Positions 40,228 to 50,373 of a stretch of 64,000 nt of DNA are shown here, in pieces. This DNA is from Ehretia macrophylla (taxonomy: Eukaryota > Streptophyta > Magnoliopsida > Boraginales > Ehretiaceae). The notes beneath the pieces were generated by a model. The model did not search any database, had not been told where the DNA came from, and saw only the letters and a program-made list of their open reading frames with translations. The position numbers and the translations under genes are program-made. Numbering within the stretch: position 1 is the first letter of the stretch; each line of letters opens with the position of its first letter. The stretch lies in contig CM075765.1 in the NCBI GenBank assembly GCA_037974665.1, positions 14,503,501 through 14,567,500 on the forward strand, read 5' to 3'.

Positions 40228-40281
40228 TAGCCCAGTGGTCAAGAATATTTGCAATCAGTGTGTAGTGGTGGGTTCGAGTCT
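40228..40281 (+). promoter_or_regulatory. tRNA-like unit 5
   Basis: Box A tagcccagtgg at 40228-40238 and box B ggttcgagtct at 40271-40281, both close to the tRNA consensus, 43 bases apart. A T6 run lies at 40310-40315. Confidence 0.7.
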
Positions 40282-40627
40282 CTTCACCATAGACATTTAT
40301 TAAAAAACATTTTTTAAACTCTCTTCATAATAAGCCTGACACGTGACAAAATTTAATTGGTTCGTTCTAATGCATAAAACAACACCGTTTAGTTCATCTT
40401 CTTCCTGAAGACAAGTGAAAATTCCAGATTGCATGTAAAAATTCATAAATCAATCAATTTTTGTCCAAAACTCATGAAACTTGGTCTGTTAGATTTACAA
40501 TTTTAAGGAGAATCTATATTTATGATTAATTTTCGCATTTACAGCATCTTTCTTAGACCTATAAACCATATATATCAAGCATGTAAACTTGATAATGGCA
40601 TATTTAATGATGAAATAAGCCAAACCG

Positions 40628-40639
40628 GCTCTGATACCA
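40628..40639 (-). promoter_or_regulatory. Copia primer binding site (tRNA-Met type)
   Basis: Minus strand reads TGGTATCAGAGC two bases from the 5' LTR, complementary to initiator tRNA-Met. Confidence 0.92.
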
Positions 40640-40641
40640 TT

Positions 40642-41000
40642 TGTAAGACAAAAGAATCGTTATTACATACCTCTTTGCCCGAATTATAGAGTCAAGTTTT
40701 TTTTGCTTCACCACGTCAAAATCTACTTACGAGAAGTGAGTTTTTGATTTACAATTTAAGAGCCTTAATTCTGTTTCGTTTAGATAAGAAATCAACCAAA
40801 GAAAAGGAAGAGAAGCTTTCCGTAAAAAACTAACTCTTTAACTTCCTTATCTTCTTTCTTATATGCAGCCATTTTCAATTTGAAAACCATAAAAACTACC
40901 AGATGCAGTTTTTTCTGGATTAGAATAGGGAAATGATAAGAAAGGGATCCGGGTCCGGTCGACCCATCATGGGCGCCCACCCGATTTAATTTTTCTTACA
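40642..41000 (-). repeat. 5' LTR of the copia element
   Basis: 359 bp, TG to CA, followed by the gatct duplication at 41001-41005. It differs from 22814-23174 at about 27 sites and two short indels by eye. Confidence 0.95.
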
Positions 41001-41005
41001 GATCT

Positions 41006-41829
41006 TTTTTGTAACCTTTCCCTATAATCATTATTTCAATCGAATGGAAGAATCATTGGGAAGGTCAGACACAAGAAACTCGAACCCCTTGAAATGTATC
41101 TAGCTTGTTATCTTTTTTCCTCAACTAGTGACAGGCCTCACTATTTACTTGATTTGGTCTACCTGGTAGCTAGATCGAACTGGTAGCATGCTGAGAGTGC
41201 TGTGAGGAAGGTGTTCCAAGAGAATGGCTGTACCGATTCGAAATGTGACACCCGGTCAGTCAAGAAAGCTACCAGATCTATTTTACGAGCTGCTTCCAAA
41301 GGTGAGAAAGCCAGTTTCTTTGAGCTAGGATCGTATGTCAGGGAAACAATCTGAGGTCTATAACGCTGAACCGACATCCCTTTTTGGAATAGGTCATTTT
41401 TTCTCCTTGCCATTCAAGCTCATAACCCAGTATTTCTTTCTATATCTAGTTTCTCATACTACGAGGGCCTCACTAATCCTATCTTTCTTTCTCTATGCTT
41501 CACCACATGCCTGTGATCGATCTCTTTCAAGCTAGGCTTCGTATTACTATCTCAGTTTGATTTTCCTGAAAGCAGTAATACAAACGATTCATTTGTTCCT
41601 TGTGTGGAAGTAGTTCAAAGCTTCCTTGAGATCTACTCTCTAGTATCTAGAAGAGAAGTTATTAAATGCATATCCAACCTTATTAAAATAGAGCATTTCG
41701 TGTTTCGAACGATCTTGCATTCGACTAATATGAAATATGCCTTATTTGGGAGGATCATGAGACTCTTAATATCAACTGAAAATACTTTCCAAAAGAAATT
41801 TCTATCATAAAAAAGAGAAAAAAAAATGG
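41006..41829. other. Intergenic; first 600 bases of distinct, possibly organelle-like composition
   Basis: 41040-41620 is less AT-rich than its surroundings, has few simple repeats, and has long open stretches on both strands (for example 41413-41159 minus, MARRKNDLFQKGMSVQRYR). The style resembles plant mitochondrial intergenic DNA, but no mitochondrial gene is recognised. Confidence 0.3.
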
Positions 41830-41834
41830 AGTAG

Positions 41835-43886
41835 TGTAACGACTAGAAAAAATAAATAGTTATAAGAATAAATATAAATATAAATAAATAAAATAAGTTG
41901 GTTCAGTACTATTTTAGTGGGATATGTTTTCCATTCAGACTAAAATAGTGGGCTTATCCTATTAGTGGGGGTTATTAGTTACAACATAAAACCCACATTG
42001 AAAATAAAAAAATATATATGTTCAATGTATTAGCAGAATCCTAACACTCTCTCTCTAAACCCCATATCAGATGCTCAAAAAGAAGAAAACTTGAGTGTAG
42101 AGTACTATACAGGGGAACAGCTTCAAGAAAAATCTTGAAGTGTAATTGGTAAGAACCTAAGTCACATCTTTGTTAATAGTTTATTGTGGGTTTTTCACAA
42201 TAAAATATATGTTAGAGTGCGTGACCTATGTTGATGAGGGATTGTAATAGAATATGTTCATGTGTTTTTGAAGGTGAGGAATCTTGTGAAAGGTCATGTT
42301 CTTCAAAGTTAGGATTTGTTAGGTTTAATTACAGGACAAGAGATAAGTAGGAATACCCATTTTTCATTATCTAAATTCCCTTTAATTTTTATAGTTAGGA
42401 TTTTTGTGAGTTTGAGATAATTTATTGGAATATCATTTTCTTGAATGCATTGAATTTTTTCGTTAACAATAATTTCGTAATGGTTCATGTCAAGTTTAGA
42501 TTGAATGTGTAAAAGTTATGTCATTTTTACCTGTAGTAGCCTTTCATATTTTATCGAAATATTTTATTTATTGCATAGCATAATTCTTTAGAACAGATTC
42601 TGGAAGAAAAAAAAAATCTGTAGTGAATAGTACCTATACTATTCATGTGAATAGCGACTATTCACCTTTTGGTGACCAACAGGTCATTGGAAATCCATTC
42701 CAGTGACCAATGGGTCACGATAGGCTAAGCAGGTCACTACTGAATAGTGACCTGCTGGTTACGTTCTTTAACGTTAAAAAATAAAAAATTCTTTACTTTG
42801 GTTTCTTTAAAAATTGACAAACTATTTATTTTCAACCAATAGTTTCTTTTCTTTCAAAACCAAAGCATTATTCTGCTTTCAAAACAAAAGAAAAGAAAAC
42901 TTGGGACCAATTAGTGTATATTTGTATGTATAGTTATGAAGGTTTCAGCATTTTTATTGAAACCTGATAATAACTACTTTGAACCACTTGTGCCATAGGT
43001 ATAACGAGATTTGAACCCTCTCTCAGTGGGCTTGACATACACTGAGTTTTGGGATTGTGCATTATCTTTTCATTGGGATCCCCTTCGCTTGTAATGGTTG
43101 AACGCATCTAGCCATCTTTAGATTGTGCTACCAGTTGTAGCCACAACCGTATTTGAGTTTTGGTATAGTGGTTTGATGAGTTTTCGAGTTTTGAATTTTG
43201 GCACAACACCTTTGTACTACGACAAAAAATTAAATTCTGGATTTTTGGCATGACTATACATTTTGTTAGTTCAGTTTTAGTTATATTGCATGATTATTGG
43301 ATTTCCTTTTGTCTCATTACATTACTATATTATTGTCCATATATATTATTATTGTAAAGGTCCTATGTTATTTTTGGGGGATCCTCACACTTTACTGAGA
43401 TTTTTATCTCATTCTTTTCATTATACCTTATTTTGAATAGGTGGAGAATAGGTCTTTTTGGAAGGTAATGGGTAGGAGACTATCTTAACGTTGGATAGTG
43501 ATTTTCGTTTCAAGTTCTTAGATTATTGGTTAATAATGAGGGTTGTTTGCCTCTTTGGATATTTCTTTGTAGTTGAATATTTTTAGCAAGGGTTTTAGGA
43601 TATTTTCTTGTGTTTAGATGTTTTTGTATTGCTATTACTATAGTCTTCTTTATGATCTCATTATAATTGGGGAGTTTATTCCAAAATTTTATGTTGGAGA
43701 TTTGCACATATTATATATGTATTATATTGGTTTAGATGCTTTGCAAGTTATTGTCCTACTTGTGGTCTTAGTCTTAAATTTGGAACATTTGGAATTAGTG
43801 TCTTGTGCACTTAGGAAGGATATATCCTTTCTAGGTTCGTGGCAGCCACACCCTAATTATATTGTCAGTGAAATCAGGGCGTGACA
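41835..43886 (+). mobile_element. Solo LTR, 2,052 bp, Ty3/gypsy type
   Basis: It begins 'tgtaacgac' and ends 'ggcgtgaca', with a perfect 5-bp duplication agtag at 41830-41834 and 43887-43891. The end resembles the 'ggggcgtgaca' end of the nested gypsy LTR. A TATA-like run is near 42010 and a CTCTCTCT leader near 42050. No coding internal region, so it arose by LTR-LTR recombination. Open frames inside are not genes. Confidence 0.85.
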
Positions 43887-43891
43887 AGTAG

Positions 43892-44362
43892 GTTGTAAAG
43901 AATTCCCTAAAACTAATAGAAAACAAGAATAAGGAAAATGCTATAAGGCCAACTTCAATGACCTTCTTATTTCAATTTTACTTTAACAATACAAAAAACA
44001 TATAGCTCCCTAAATTTATTGAGGCCCACAAAAAAATATGAACTCTCAATTTAAGAAAGTCCTTGACAAAGAAGTGATTAGAGTAAATTTTGAGCATTTG
44101 TAGAGGGGCATATTTATGATTATTATCCAGTGAGAGTTAAAAACATACAATTTGATACTTTTATATAAATAATTTTTTTCATTGGGGGCTAAATTAATTT
44201 TTAACCTAAAAAAATTTAAAAATACACACATTTTTAAAATTTGTAACTTCAACTCACTTTTTAATGACTCTATTCTTAAGATCAGTAAGAATTATAACCC
44301 TCGCTAATCTATATATGACTCCGCTCCTCGTTGCAGCCCCAAAATGATCGGAAAACAGGAGG
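43892..44362. other. Intergenic, no gene recognised
   Basis: AT-rich sequence between the solo LTR and a MITE. Nothing else is supported. Confidence 0.4.
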
Positions 44363-44371
44363 TTCTTAGAG

Positions 44372-44803
44372 TTTTTTTTTGGGTAAGGTTGTCCTTACCA
44401 AAGTCTCTAAAATAGAGACTCTGGTATCGTATAATTATTACGTAATATAGTTCATTTGGTGAAACAAAAATCTATAAAGTAAAGATTAAAATCATCAAAA
44501 GTGGGTCCGAGTCTCTAAAAAGTACAGAGTCTCTAAAAATGTTAACAAATTTGGTGAAACAAAAATTTATAAAGTAGATATTAAAATCACCAAAAATGGA
44601 TCCAAGTTTCTAAAAAGTATAGAGTCTCAAAAAATGTTAACAAAAATTTATAAAGTAGAGATTAAAGATTTAGATCTACTTTTAGTAATTTTAATCTCTA
44701 TTTTATAAATTTTTATTTTATTAAATAAATTATATTATATAATAATTATACGATATCAGAATATTTATTTTAAAAACTTTGATAAAAATAACCTAACGGA
44801 AGA
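44372..44803. mobile_element. Mutator-type MITE, 432 bp
   Basis: Arms of about 120 bp are complementary (ccaaagtctctaaaatagag on the left against the decayed right arm, and 'atcgtataattatta' present in both). Perfect 9-bp duplication ttcttagag at 44363-44371 and 44804-44812. The middle has a short internal tandem repeat of 'gtctctaaaaagta'. Confidence 0.75.
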
Positions 44804-44812
44804 TTCTTAGAG

Positions 44813-45762
44813 TGGACCTAACACCAGTTGTCACAATGTGACTTCTTACGTATGTCTTTTTTGTGTACGAGGAGGTGATGACACATTTTCACTATTGACA
44901 TATCGCAGGCCTCAAACCGCGGGCGAAATAGATACCACTAAACATCAACAACAACAACAAAAAAAATCAACAAAAATCACTAGGCATAAAAATCTTAAGC
45001 ACGAGTATCAAATTTGGTGGGAAAACTAGATGATAAAAGAGAATATTTAGAGCATTACAATTGTGATGTGATTGATTTGAGAAAGGACAAAGCAATTAAT
45101 AGGCTTTTGGACCAAATATTGGAAAACAATAATGGACAAAGATACTTGGCAAAAAAAATAATGGACAAAATAGCTTGCATTTTAAGGTCTTGGCAGATTG
45201 CAGAACATAAGCATCGTCCGTTCGTTGTCCTTTATGCTTCTTGTGCAAATATCTACGATTAGGTAGTTTTGATATTTGGGGAATCATGCATTTAAAAGAA
45301 AATTAGTTAGATTTGGTGGAAAGATTAGCATGAAAATAAAGCCTAAATCTCATTTACCACTTCAAAAGAGATACAAAAGAATATATCGGCAATAAATGAT
45401 CATTTTAATTTCTTTTTGTTTGTCGTCTAAAAAGGATTTGTAAGTGTTTATCCAGTCGTTCTTTATCACTAAAGTTCTTAATTCTTTTATTTCTCGAAAA
45501 AAATCTTTATCACTAAAATTGTTCATTTAAAATGAGTTTCAAGACTTTTAACGGTTTTAATAATCAAGAAGTAACGAAGTAAATGTTTGGAAGCACAAAG
45601 TAACTTTATGGTCGAATATCAATGACCAAGTTACACTACAAGTACTCCTAAGAAAAGGGATAAAAAGAAACTATAAATGAAATTAGTAAAGGAAAACAAT
45701 AAATTTTAAGTTACAATAAATCTTAAGGATAAAAAAGAGAAGAATTTAGCAACATGATGTTA
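44813..45762. other. Intergenic, unclassified open frames
   Basis: Two short adjoining plus-strand frames (44838-45029 and 45014-45262; DVIDLRKDKAINRLLDQIL in the second) are not recognised and have no splice or promoter support. Confidence 0.35.
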
Positions 45763-45872
45763 GGGTATCCTCAATAGAATCTTTAAAAAATCTCTAAAGA
45801 ACAATAAATATTATTTTAGAGACTCTATTAATCAAAATTCATCACTAATGGGAGTTTCTAAAATGCTATTTG

Positions 45873-46809
45873 TAGGGATGACAATAGGGAAAGGGATTGC
45901 GGGTACCCGCCTCGCCCCCGCCCCAAATGGGGCGAGAATTAAGGCGAGAAATGGGGAATAGGGTGGGGGATGGAGATTAACTTTTAATCCTTGCGCGGGG
46001 GTGGGGCGGGACTGGGTACAGGAATAAACATTTCCCGCCCCGCATACATAAATAGTTATTTTTATTATTTTAGTATTATATATGTGTTAAAATTATACAT
46101 ATAAAAGTATTAAAAAAAAATATTAAACAAAGTATTATAAAATGGAGAAGAAAAATTAGATTATTTGAAAGGATTTTATAATTATTCTTAAAACCACTGG
46201 ATGCCGTAACTTGAGATGTGCTATTATTTGACATAAATACTTCAATTTTACTATTGATCATAGTGATTTAAGAGATTTGTTCGTTATTTCAGTTGCACTT
46301 CAAAAAGCTTCAAATAACATAATTAAAGATGAATTTTAAAGAATTGCAACTAATATTATATGTGACATGCGATAAGAATAAAAATTATAATAATCAATGC
46401 AATCTCACTAAAACAAAGAAATGTTCTTTTTCAATTATAGTTCTCATACGCAATGGTTAAGTCATAATTTATTTTAAATATTTGAGACTCAATTACTATA
46501 ATATTATTTTTACTATTTAACTGCAAGAATAATTAATATTAGACTTTATTTAAGATCTATATTTATATTTATCATTAGTATAACTTTAATTTATATTTGA
46601 AGTTCCATGATTCAAATTAACTTTAATTCTTAAGGTTTAGAAAGAATAATAAAAACTCCGCGGGTAATCCCTATTCCCCACTTGGATTCGAGGGCGGGGA
46701 CGGGGATATAGAATGCGGGACGGGGCGGGAGATGGGGAAACTTTTTGAGTAGCGGGGTAGGGCGTGAGGAGCTATCCCACACCCCTACCCTGCCCCATTG
46801 TGATTCCTA
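45873..46809. mobile_element. hAT-type MITE, 937 bp
   Basis: Ends 'tagggatgacaatag' and 'cattgtgattccta' are inverted, with a perfect 8-bp duplication gctatttg at 45865-45872 and 46810-46817. GC-rich subterminal blocks (cgcccccgcccc and ggggcggg types) flank an AT-rich centre. It is the intact counterpart of the element at 9685-12348. Confidence 0.88.
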
Positions 46810-47119
46810 GCTATTTGATAGTTTTTGGCAAAATCATGACATCACTCAAGTTTTGAGTCTTCAAAATAGCACCTAGTCTCCATTTTCTTCAACAAATTTA
46901 TTGAAGAAAATGCAGACTATATAAGAAGCCAAAAATGAGTCTTCAAAAAAAACAATGTCAGATCTGACAATGTCAAATTGTCTGACATCATCAGATCTGG
47001 AAAAAAAAAAGGTACAAAAAAATGAGCACAAACAGCAACAAAAAAATTACAAAACAATTATTTTTTTCAACAAATAACAAAAAAGAAGAAGGTAAACACA
47101 TAAAAAAAAACCCATGTGG

Positions 47120-47350
47120 TTGTAGTTTTGCCGGTGGTGGGGTGGTAGCGGAGAAGATGGTGGGGGGTGGGATGTAATGGAGAAAAGGGTGGGGGTGGGA
47201 TGTAGTGGGGAAGGTGGGGGTGGGGTGCAGCGGGGAAGAGGGTGAGGGGTGGAAGAGGTTGGGTGGGTGCATGGGGGGAGGGGGGGTGCAACGGTGTGCA
47301 ACGTAGGGAAAGGGAAAGAGGGGAGGGAAGGGTTTGCAGCGGGGAAGGGG
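47120..47350 (+). repeat. G-rich polypurine core
   Basis: Repeated 'gtggggaaggtggggg'-type units with many runs of three or more G. Capable of G-quadruplex formation on the plus strand. Pro-rich minus-strand frames here are composition artefacts. Confidence 0.85.
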
Positions 47351-48030
47351 GACTTTTATATATTTATTTAGGCTTTTTTAATTATGATTTTGTAATTAGG
47401 CTTTTTTTAATTAGATTTTTTAATTAAGGTAGTTTATTTAGGGTTTTTTAATTAGACTTTTTTTTTTAAATTATCGTTTTGTATTTTATTTTTTTATTTT
47501 AATTTTTTAGTTTATTTTTTTTTTTTTGGTTAAATTTTTTATTTTTTATAGTTTTTTTATTTTTTATTTTTTTTGTTTATGTTTTTTAAGTTTAGGTAAT
47601 TTTTTAATTGTAATAAAGCTTTTTTTTTAATTAGATATTTTAATTATTTTTTTTCATTCAATTATATAATTAAACGTAATCTTAATTTTTTAAATGTTAT
47701 CTTTGTCGCAATTTATTTATTTTTTGGTTAAATATTCGTTAAAAAAATTGAAATAATCTAAATAACAATTAATTAAAAAAAAGTAACACACGACAAAAAA
47801 TAACACATAATCAAATTATTATGTAAAATTAAAATTAACACAATATAGAGACTCAATTTTATAGAAATCGTCATTAAAGATATTTTTTTTTATCTTGGTT
47901 TCTAAATGGGTGTTTATAACAGTTTTTTGGCATTAATCTCTAAGTGAGTCTCTAAAATTAATTTTGGTCTTTATATAAATCTCTAAAATAATAAATAAAT
48001 ACCTATTATGAAGACTCTAATAAAAATAGC

Positions 48031-48962
48031 TTTAGTATTAATAATGTTGTCCTCTTCTTACTTGTGTGTTGCACTGTTGCTATTACGGATGAAGCGGTTT
48101 AATAAACCGTCGATGATTATTCCTCTATTTTATTGTCACTATTTTTTGTTCTTGAAACAAGATGATTTATAATCTTCCAATTAACCGTCAACAGTCATGA
48201 AGTCGTGTCCCATGATCGATCCATGCTCAATCCTGCCATCAAGCCCAGAATTGAGCATGCATCCCATTATTGACAATCACTTCCTTCCCCTAGCATTGAG
48301 GCTATGGTTGACATTTATGAGGACTACACGATTTTCCTCGAAAAATAAGTCACACGCTTATAAGAAGGGGCAAATTCAATATTTATATTCAATAAGGGAT
48401 AAAATTATACAATTTAATATTGTATATATGTAATTGTTTTCAATGGGGAGTAAATCAAATTTTTAATCTAAAAATACTTTAAAAATATACATATTTTTAA
48501 ACATACAACCTTAATACGTTTTTTAATAATAATTTTTTTTGCTTAAAACCCCCAGTGTCCGGGATCATAATGACCCAATTAATCTAGAGTTCAGTTCGGG
48601 TAGTATCCACAAAATTTAACTCTTACTCAAAAAGAAATACCTGATCTAGAGTTGTTTAACATGACGCCCTTACTAATCCAAGTATAGCTCCACTCATAAC
48701 CATTAGTCATTTGATACTTCAACTGCAACTCTGACATCGTCTCACTCAGTTCAAGACTCCAAACACATATTAGCTGACATATCATGTCAATTAAGTTATG
48801 GGGTAAACATTTTTCCTTTTTCCTTTTTCCTTTTTCCTTTTTCCTTTCGAGAGATAAAAGTTGAGAGTTTAATTAGATAAATGCAAAATAAGTTTTACAT
48901 AGTTTGAATAATGGGTTTTACTTAGTTTGAATAACGGTGTATCCTCAAAGGTCCATGGGCTC
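48031..48962. other. Intergenic with a pentamer/hexamer repeat
   Basis: A (CCTTTTT)n-type run lies at 48809-48846. No gene was recognised. Confidence 0.5.
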
Positions 48963-50373
48963 TTTTTTTTTTTTGGTCAAAATTAAAATGCATTTCAAAT
49001 TGAAAAGATACAAATTCATCCAATCTCTAATGGGTGAATATTACAGTTAAACATATACATGAAATGTGAGGATATACATGATACCCAATTCAAAGGCAAA
49101 TCTTCCTTAAGTTTATATTTTGCTACCCAATCACAGGGTTGGTTAGTCATCCTCCTTATCAGAGCCGTCTCAAATAATTTGGGGATCTTGGGCGATCATT
49201 TAAATGGAGACCTTAATAATTAGGTTTTTTCTCAATAAATTTTTTTAAAATTTTTTACTAAAATAATCACTACAAATAAAAAAAATACCAAAATTAGAAT
49301 TATAAAATAATATAATATTATAAGTTAACAAAAAGATAGAGTCTCAACCAATCATTAAAAAAAATTAAAAATTCTTTTAATTAGGGTCAACGGGGCCTTA
49401 GATTTTCAATCAATTTATTGATAAAGGCCTACTCGTTTAATGAGCAGGCCTTGAGACTCTAAAGCCCTATTGACCCAAATTAAAAGACACTAGTTTAGAA
49501 TAAACATTTATCTTTAAAAAAAAATAATTTCTTTAAATTGGGGCCATGAGCTAAGGGGGCCTTGGGCACATGCCCCCTTAGCCTAGGGCTTGGGCTGACC
49601 CTGCTCCTTATGCTTTTAAAACACATAGAGGGGTTTTTAGCCACAATCTTTTTGATATCCTCTACAATAGTATTTGCTCTCCAACAGATAGCAAAACTTG
49701 AAGAATTGATTGCTTTAAGGACGACATCTATATCACTTTCAATTATGATGCTCGAAATTTGCCTCTGCCCAATAAACAAACATGCGAGACGAATAGCACA
49801 TGCTTTAGCTTCAACTGCTGACTAACACCGAAAGTCTCCAAATAATAACCGTCCAAATATACCACGTCCAATGAATGCTATTGATGCGCTCCTTTTTTGT
49901 CAAATTATGTGTTAACATTGATCTTGATTTGTCCTGGTGGAGGTGGATACCACCTAGTTTCCGACTCACTCTCTTCTGGTTGCCCCACTTCAAAATTATT
50001 CCTGGGATTCGATGCAAACTTGAACCAATTATGTATATCACATTGTACTCTTATCAAATCCCTTTGAAAATCAACTCTTCTACCATTAATAGAAGCTTAA
50101 TTTCTTTCTTTCCAGATATGCCAACAACACATAGCAATTTTGATAGTTGCTTCATCTTTGCAATATCCCACATTACTGTACCAATAAGAGAATTTCAAGA
50201 TCCAATCACCAATCATTGAATACCCAACAGGATCCATAGTACACTACAGAGGGGAAGTACACCAAAATCTCTGGACTTGGGGATAAAAAAAAGGAAGATG
50301 TTCCACAGATTTCAATCTGATGTTCCACAGATTTCAATCTCATCTCCACAAATCAAACATATTGGGCTTGATG
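48963..50373 (-). pseudogene. LINE 3' remnant: zf-RVT and RNase H region, interrupted by a hAT MITE
   Basis: The minus strand shows in order a zinc-finger-like 'CLICGDEIEICG' (about 50350), 'CCWHIWKERN' (about 50120), the 'PPPPGQIKINVNT' linker and an RNase H domain (SSIIIESDIDVVLKAINSSS). It ends in a 3' part and poly-A (T-run on plus at 48963-48974). This is the C-terminal layout of plant L1-type non-LTR elements. Several stops are present. The hAT MITE at 49160-49603 splits the RNase H, and the solo LTR begins at 50374. Confidence 0.75.
49160..49603. mobile_element. hAT-type MITE, 444 bp
   Basis: Ends 'cagagccgtctc' and, inverted, 'cagggtcagccc'. Perfect 8-bp duplication ctccttat at 49152-49159 and 49604-49611. 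It is inserted in the LINE remnant. Confidence 0.85.

Larger units (their letters stand above)
38613..40627 (-). other. Unusually long copia leader between primer site and gag
   Basis: About 2.0 kb lies between the primer binding site and the first gag ATG; most copia elements have a short leader. It has two parts. 38922-39470 reads in the element's direction as coding-like segments. 39702-40315 contains five tRNA-like units in the opposite direction. Neither part matches gag or pol. Confidence 0.7.
22814..41000 (-). mobile_element. Degenerate Ty1/copia retrotransposon with nested insertions
   Basis: The element begins 'tgtaaga' and ends 'tcttaca', flanked by a perfect 5-bp duplication gatct (22809-22813 and 41001-41005). 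LTRs are 22814-23174 and 40642-41000. The domain order gag, protease, integrase, reverse transcriptase, RNase H is that of Ty1/copia. Without its two insertions it would be about 7.9 kb, large because of a 2-kb leader and 1.1-kb 3' untranslated part. Two LTRs differ at about 27 of 359 positions by eye, so it is old. Every coding block has stop codons; it is dead but may be transcribed from its 5' LTR on the right. Confidence 0.95.
45763..48030. mobile_element. Long-TIR MITE with a G-rich core, carrying a nested hAT MITE
   Basis: The left arm from 45763 (tatcctcaatagaatcttta and 'attattttagagactct') pairs with the right arm ending near 48030. The core at 47120-47350 is a G-rich polypurine tract, like the cores of the MITEs at 278 and 55302. 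The hAT MITE at 45873-46809 interrupts the left arm. The target duplication is unclear. Confidence 0.6.

Noticed and set aside
39702-40281. Five functional tRNA genes
   Set aside because: Acceptor stems do not pair and anticodon arms are not evident; only box A/B and in unit 3 a T-arm-like hairpin are present.
22814-41000. A CRISPR array or other regular repeat system in the leader
   Set aside because: The leader units are not identical repeats with unique spacers; only Pol III box positions are conserved, and the context is a plant retrotransposon.
46991-47301. His/Pro-rich minus-strand proteins
   Set aside because: They are composition artefacts of the G-rich MITE core.
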